In this document: positions 38,331 through 40,324 of the stretch, in pieces
How the letters are laid out: the number at the start of each line of letters is the position of its first letter
Position numbering within the stretch: position 1 is the stretch's first letter
Source: Ichthyophthirius multifiliis
Lineage: Eukaryota; Ciliophora; Oligohymenophorea; Hymenostomatida
NCBI RefSeq assembly: GCF_000220395.1
Contig: NW_004086299.1
Coordinates: 1-40,324, forward strand
Length of the DNA stretch: 40,324 nucleotides
Reading direction: 5' to 3'
Notes under the pieces: generated by a model
What the model was told of the DNA's origin: nothing
The model's database searches: none
What the model saw: the letters and a program-made list of their open reading frames with translations, nothing else
Position numbers and translations under genes: made by a program

Positions 38331-39182
38331 ATGTATTTTTCAAAAATTCTTTCGATTATTTTATTATTTTTGTAATTAATAATTTCAAGTAATGTTTTTG
38401 ATTAACTATAAGGGGATGTTATAACAGCAGATGTAAAAATAAAATAAAAAATGTTTTAAATTCATATTCTTATTTTTTTTTAAAAAAAAAAAAAACATAA
38501 TAAGTTATTTTAATATTACATAAATAATGAGAATAATAAAGAAAATAAAAAATTTATTTTTATTTTTTATAATGAATCTTAAGATTAAGCTTTTATTGAA
38601 TTTTCAAATGATTGGAATAATGTACATATTTTCAATCATATTTTTATTTTATTTTTAAACAAAAAATAAAAGCTTTTCTAATTTTATGAAGGATAAAATT
38701 AAATGGTTAAATTAGCAAAAATAGCATGTGAAATTGAAAAAGAAATATGTGAAAAATAAAATATAAAATAGTTTCCAACAATAATCGCATATTAAAGTTT
38801 AAATAATAAAAAATAATATTAAGGAAAACAAGATTATCTAAGTTTAAAAAACTGGATAGATTAAATAAATTTTTAGAATGATAGTATATAATAAAATGAA
38901 TAAAATAATGATATAAATGATATATGGTAAAATATATACCATTCAATTAAAAAATAAGAAAATTATTATAAATAATAAGATGAATAAAGAATCGAAAATA
39001 TAAATTAAATTATTGAATCTATAAAATAAATGAACTTGAGAAATTAATAATAGAATATGATACCTTATTTTTTTGCTTTTATTGTTGGATTAGTTATAGG
39101 ATATATGATTCATAATTTTATAATTTAAAAAAATAATAAAAAATCAATAGCAGAACTTATTTAATACAAAGTGGAAGAATGA
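38331..39182 (+). CDS. Secretory-pathway thioredoxin-fold membrane protein lacking the CxxC motif
   Basis: Three exons with introns 38433-38504 and 38622-38672 give about 242 residues. A clear signal peptide begins the protein (MYFSKILSIILLFLQLIISS). The thioredoxin-like domain reads KKFIFIFYNESQDQAFIEFS, then QMVKLAKIACEIEKEICEKQ, NIKQFPTIIAYQ (with the cis-Pro of the fold) and QGKQDYLSLKNWI. QDQA occupies the place where PDI-type domains have CGHC, so it cannot act as a dithiol oxidoreductase. An acidic Gln-rich linker leads to one transmembrane helix (MIPYFFAFIVGLVIGYMIHN) and a short cytosolic tail. The layout matches membrane-bound PDI relatives such as the TMX family. A chaperone or binding role in the ER is inference. 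Both introns are multiples of three without TGA. Confidence 0.8.
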
Positions 39183-40324
39183 TAAAATTAATAATAATAA
39201 TAATTTTTTAATATATTATTAATTTATATATATATAAATAATATATTTATATGTTCTTTATATTTATTTTAAAAACTTTAAATAAATAAATATTATGTAT
39301 TATTTTTTTTTAAAAAAAAAAAATTCATAAATTCATTATCGATTTTATTTAAAAAAATAAAATATATGCATATTATAAATTACAATTATTACGAAAACAT
39401 CAATTATTTATTTTATATTAATTTAAAATGATAAAATATTATTACTATTATTGTATTTTGCTTAATAATAAGGATGCCTTAGCAAATAATGGAAAACTTT
39501 AAAGCAAATATGCATTAACGCAACGCATAATAAAGATTATTTTAAGACATTATAAAAAAGTAATAATAATTTATATATTAATTTTATGAAATAATTTTAT
39601 TAAAATAAGTAATATTAGATTATAAAAAATAAGACGATGCCAAAATAATTTAAAAAAATTAAATAAAATGTTTAAATGTATTTAAAATAAATATATAAAT
39701 ATATAATAAATATAAAATTATATATTTTTTATAAAATAATAATATTTTTATAAATATTAATTTTATATTTTTAATTATTATTTATTTTTTTAATAAATAT
39801 AATATTTTTATAAAAATTATATTTTTTGATTTAAATTAATTTTAAATATTATTTTTTTATTTTTTTCAATATTTATAAATATTATCTATATATAAATTAA
39901 TAAATATAATTTTTTTATTTATCTTTCAAATATTTTTTTTTTTTTATATTTTGGATTATTTTATATAAAAATATATATGTAATAATCCTTTCTTTTTTTA
40001 TGTATATTAAGACTTTTTTAAACTTGTTTTTTATTTTACTATTATAAATTTTATTTATTACACATAAAAATAAAAAAATATATACATAGTATTAATATTA
40101 GTAAATTAATTAGTTTATATTTTTTTGATTAGACTTTGATTGAGATTTTAAATCATATTAATATCTAATTTAATTCACATATATTTATTTATATCTAAAA
40201 TATTATATTTTTTATTTTTATCGGAAATTTTTCTTATTTCAATTAAAAATTATAATCACACAAATATATATTTAACACATATTTAAATATATTAAAAACT
40301 AAATATATAATATAGATTTTATTT
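39183..40324. other. AT-rich tail of the window, mostly featureless
   Basis: Nearly pure A/T apart from one GC-richer island at about 39.45-39.56 kb, listed separately. From about 39.6 kb to the end I see no coding-like frame and no RNA gene. The final 250 bp contain slightly more G and C but no readable family. Confidence 0.5.
39457..39550 (+). ncRNA. GC-richer structured island, candidate non-coding RNA (unassigned)
   Basis: Two potential hairpins lie close together. The first pairs TTTGCT (39457-39462) plus AAGG (39470-39473) with CCTT (39477-39480) plus AGCAAA (39481-39486), with a 7-nt bulge and a 3-nt loop. The second pairs TATGC (39509-39513) with GCATA (39525-39529) around an 11-nt loop. 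An ACA follows at 39546-39548, so an H/ACA-like arrangement is conceivable but shorter than usual. It does not match U1, U2, U4, U5, U6, SRP or telomerase RNA as I know them. A short protein frame is an alternative (NNKDALANNGKLQSKYALTQ on the plus strand). Strand is uncertain. Confidence 0.25.

Noticed and set aside
1-40324. Transposons, retroelements or virus-derived genes
   Set aside because: No transposase, integrase, reverse transcriptase or capsid-like reading frame, and no terminal repeats, were recognised on either strand.
1-40324. tRNA or rRNA genes
   Set aside because: No cloverleaf arms with a T-loop consensus and no GC-rich block long enough were seen; a covariance-model scan would be decisive.

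Overview
The window looks like macronuclear DNA of an oligohymenophorean ciliate. It is extremely AT-rich, perhaps 85% A+T by eye and close to pure A/T between genes. Every convincing gene reads through TAA and TAG as glutamine and stops only at TGA. Introns are short, about 40-140 nt, almost pure A/T, and run GT...AG. This composition is typical of Ichthyophthirius multifiliis or a close relative; the species call is inference. A standard-code ORF scan misses the genes because it breaks at each TAA/TAG. The models below were made by reading both strands by eye with only TGA as stop and joining exons where phase and family similarity agree.

Layout. Bases 283-5851 (+) encode a BIG-type Sec7 ARF exchange factor. 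It converges on a run of nine minus-strand genes: SPAG17/PF6 of the ciliary central pair (6021-12229), a coiled-coil protein (12474-14438), a complete IP3-receptor-type Ca2+ release channel (14929-25753), a tail-anchored SNARE (26121-27032), an NBR1-like PB1-ZZ protein (27401-28645), the splicing factor SPF45/RBM17 (29618-31255), a Gln-rich coiled-coil protein (31632-33686), a multi-pass membrane protein (33968-34798) and catalase (34999-36595). A 1.7-kb divergent spacer separates catalase from a plus-strand thioredoxin-fold membrane protein (38331-39182). The last kilobase is non-genic apart from one small structured island near 39.45-39.56 kb.

The genes are ordinary eukaryotic housekeeping, ciliary and membrane-traffic genes, tightly packed with spacers mostly of 170-500 bp. 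Sharing a strand does not imply an operon. Several touch vesicle traffic and the secretory or calcium system (Sec7, SNARE, IP3R, thioredoxin-fold ER protein, NBR1), but I see no evidence of a shared pathway.

No mobile element, CRISPR array, rRNA or recognisable tRNA was found, and no clearly new multi-gene system. The most notable points are a Sec7 domain whose two catalytic motifs are degenerate, a thioredoxin-fold protein without its CxxC, an NBR1-like protein without UBA but ending in a LIR-like motif, a 33-bp hendecad repeat array, and an unexplained structured island near 39.5 kb.
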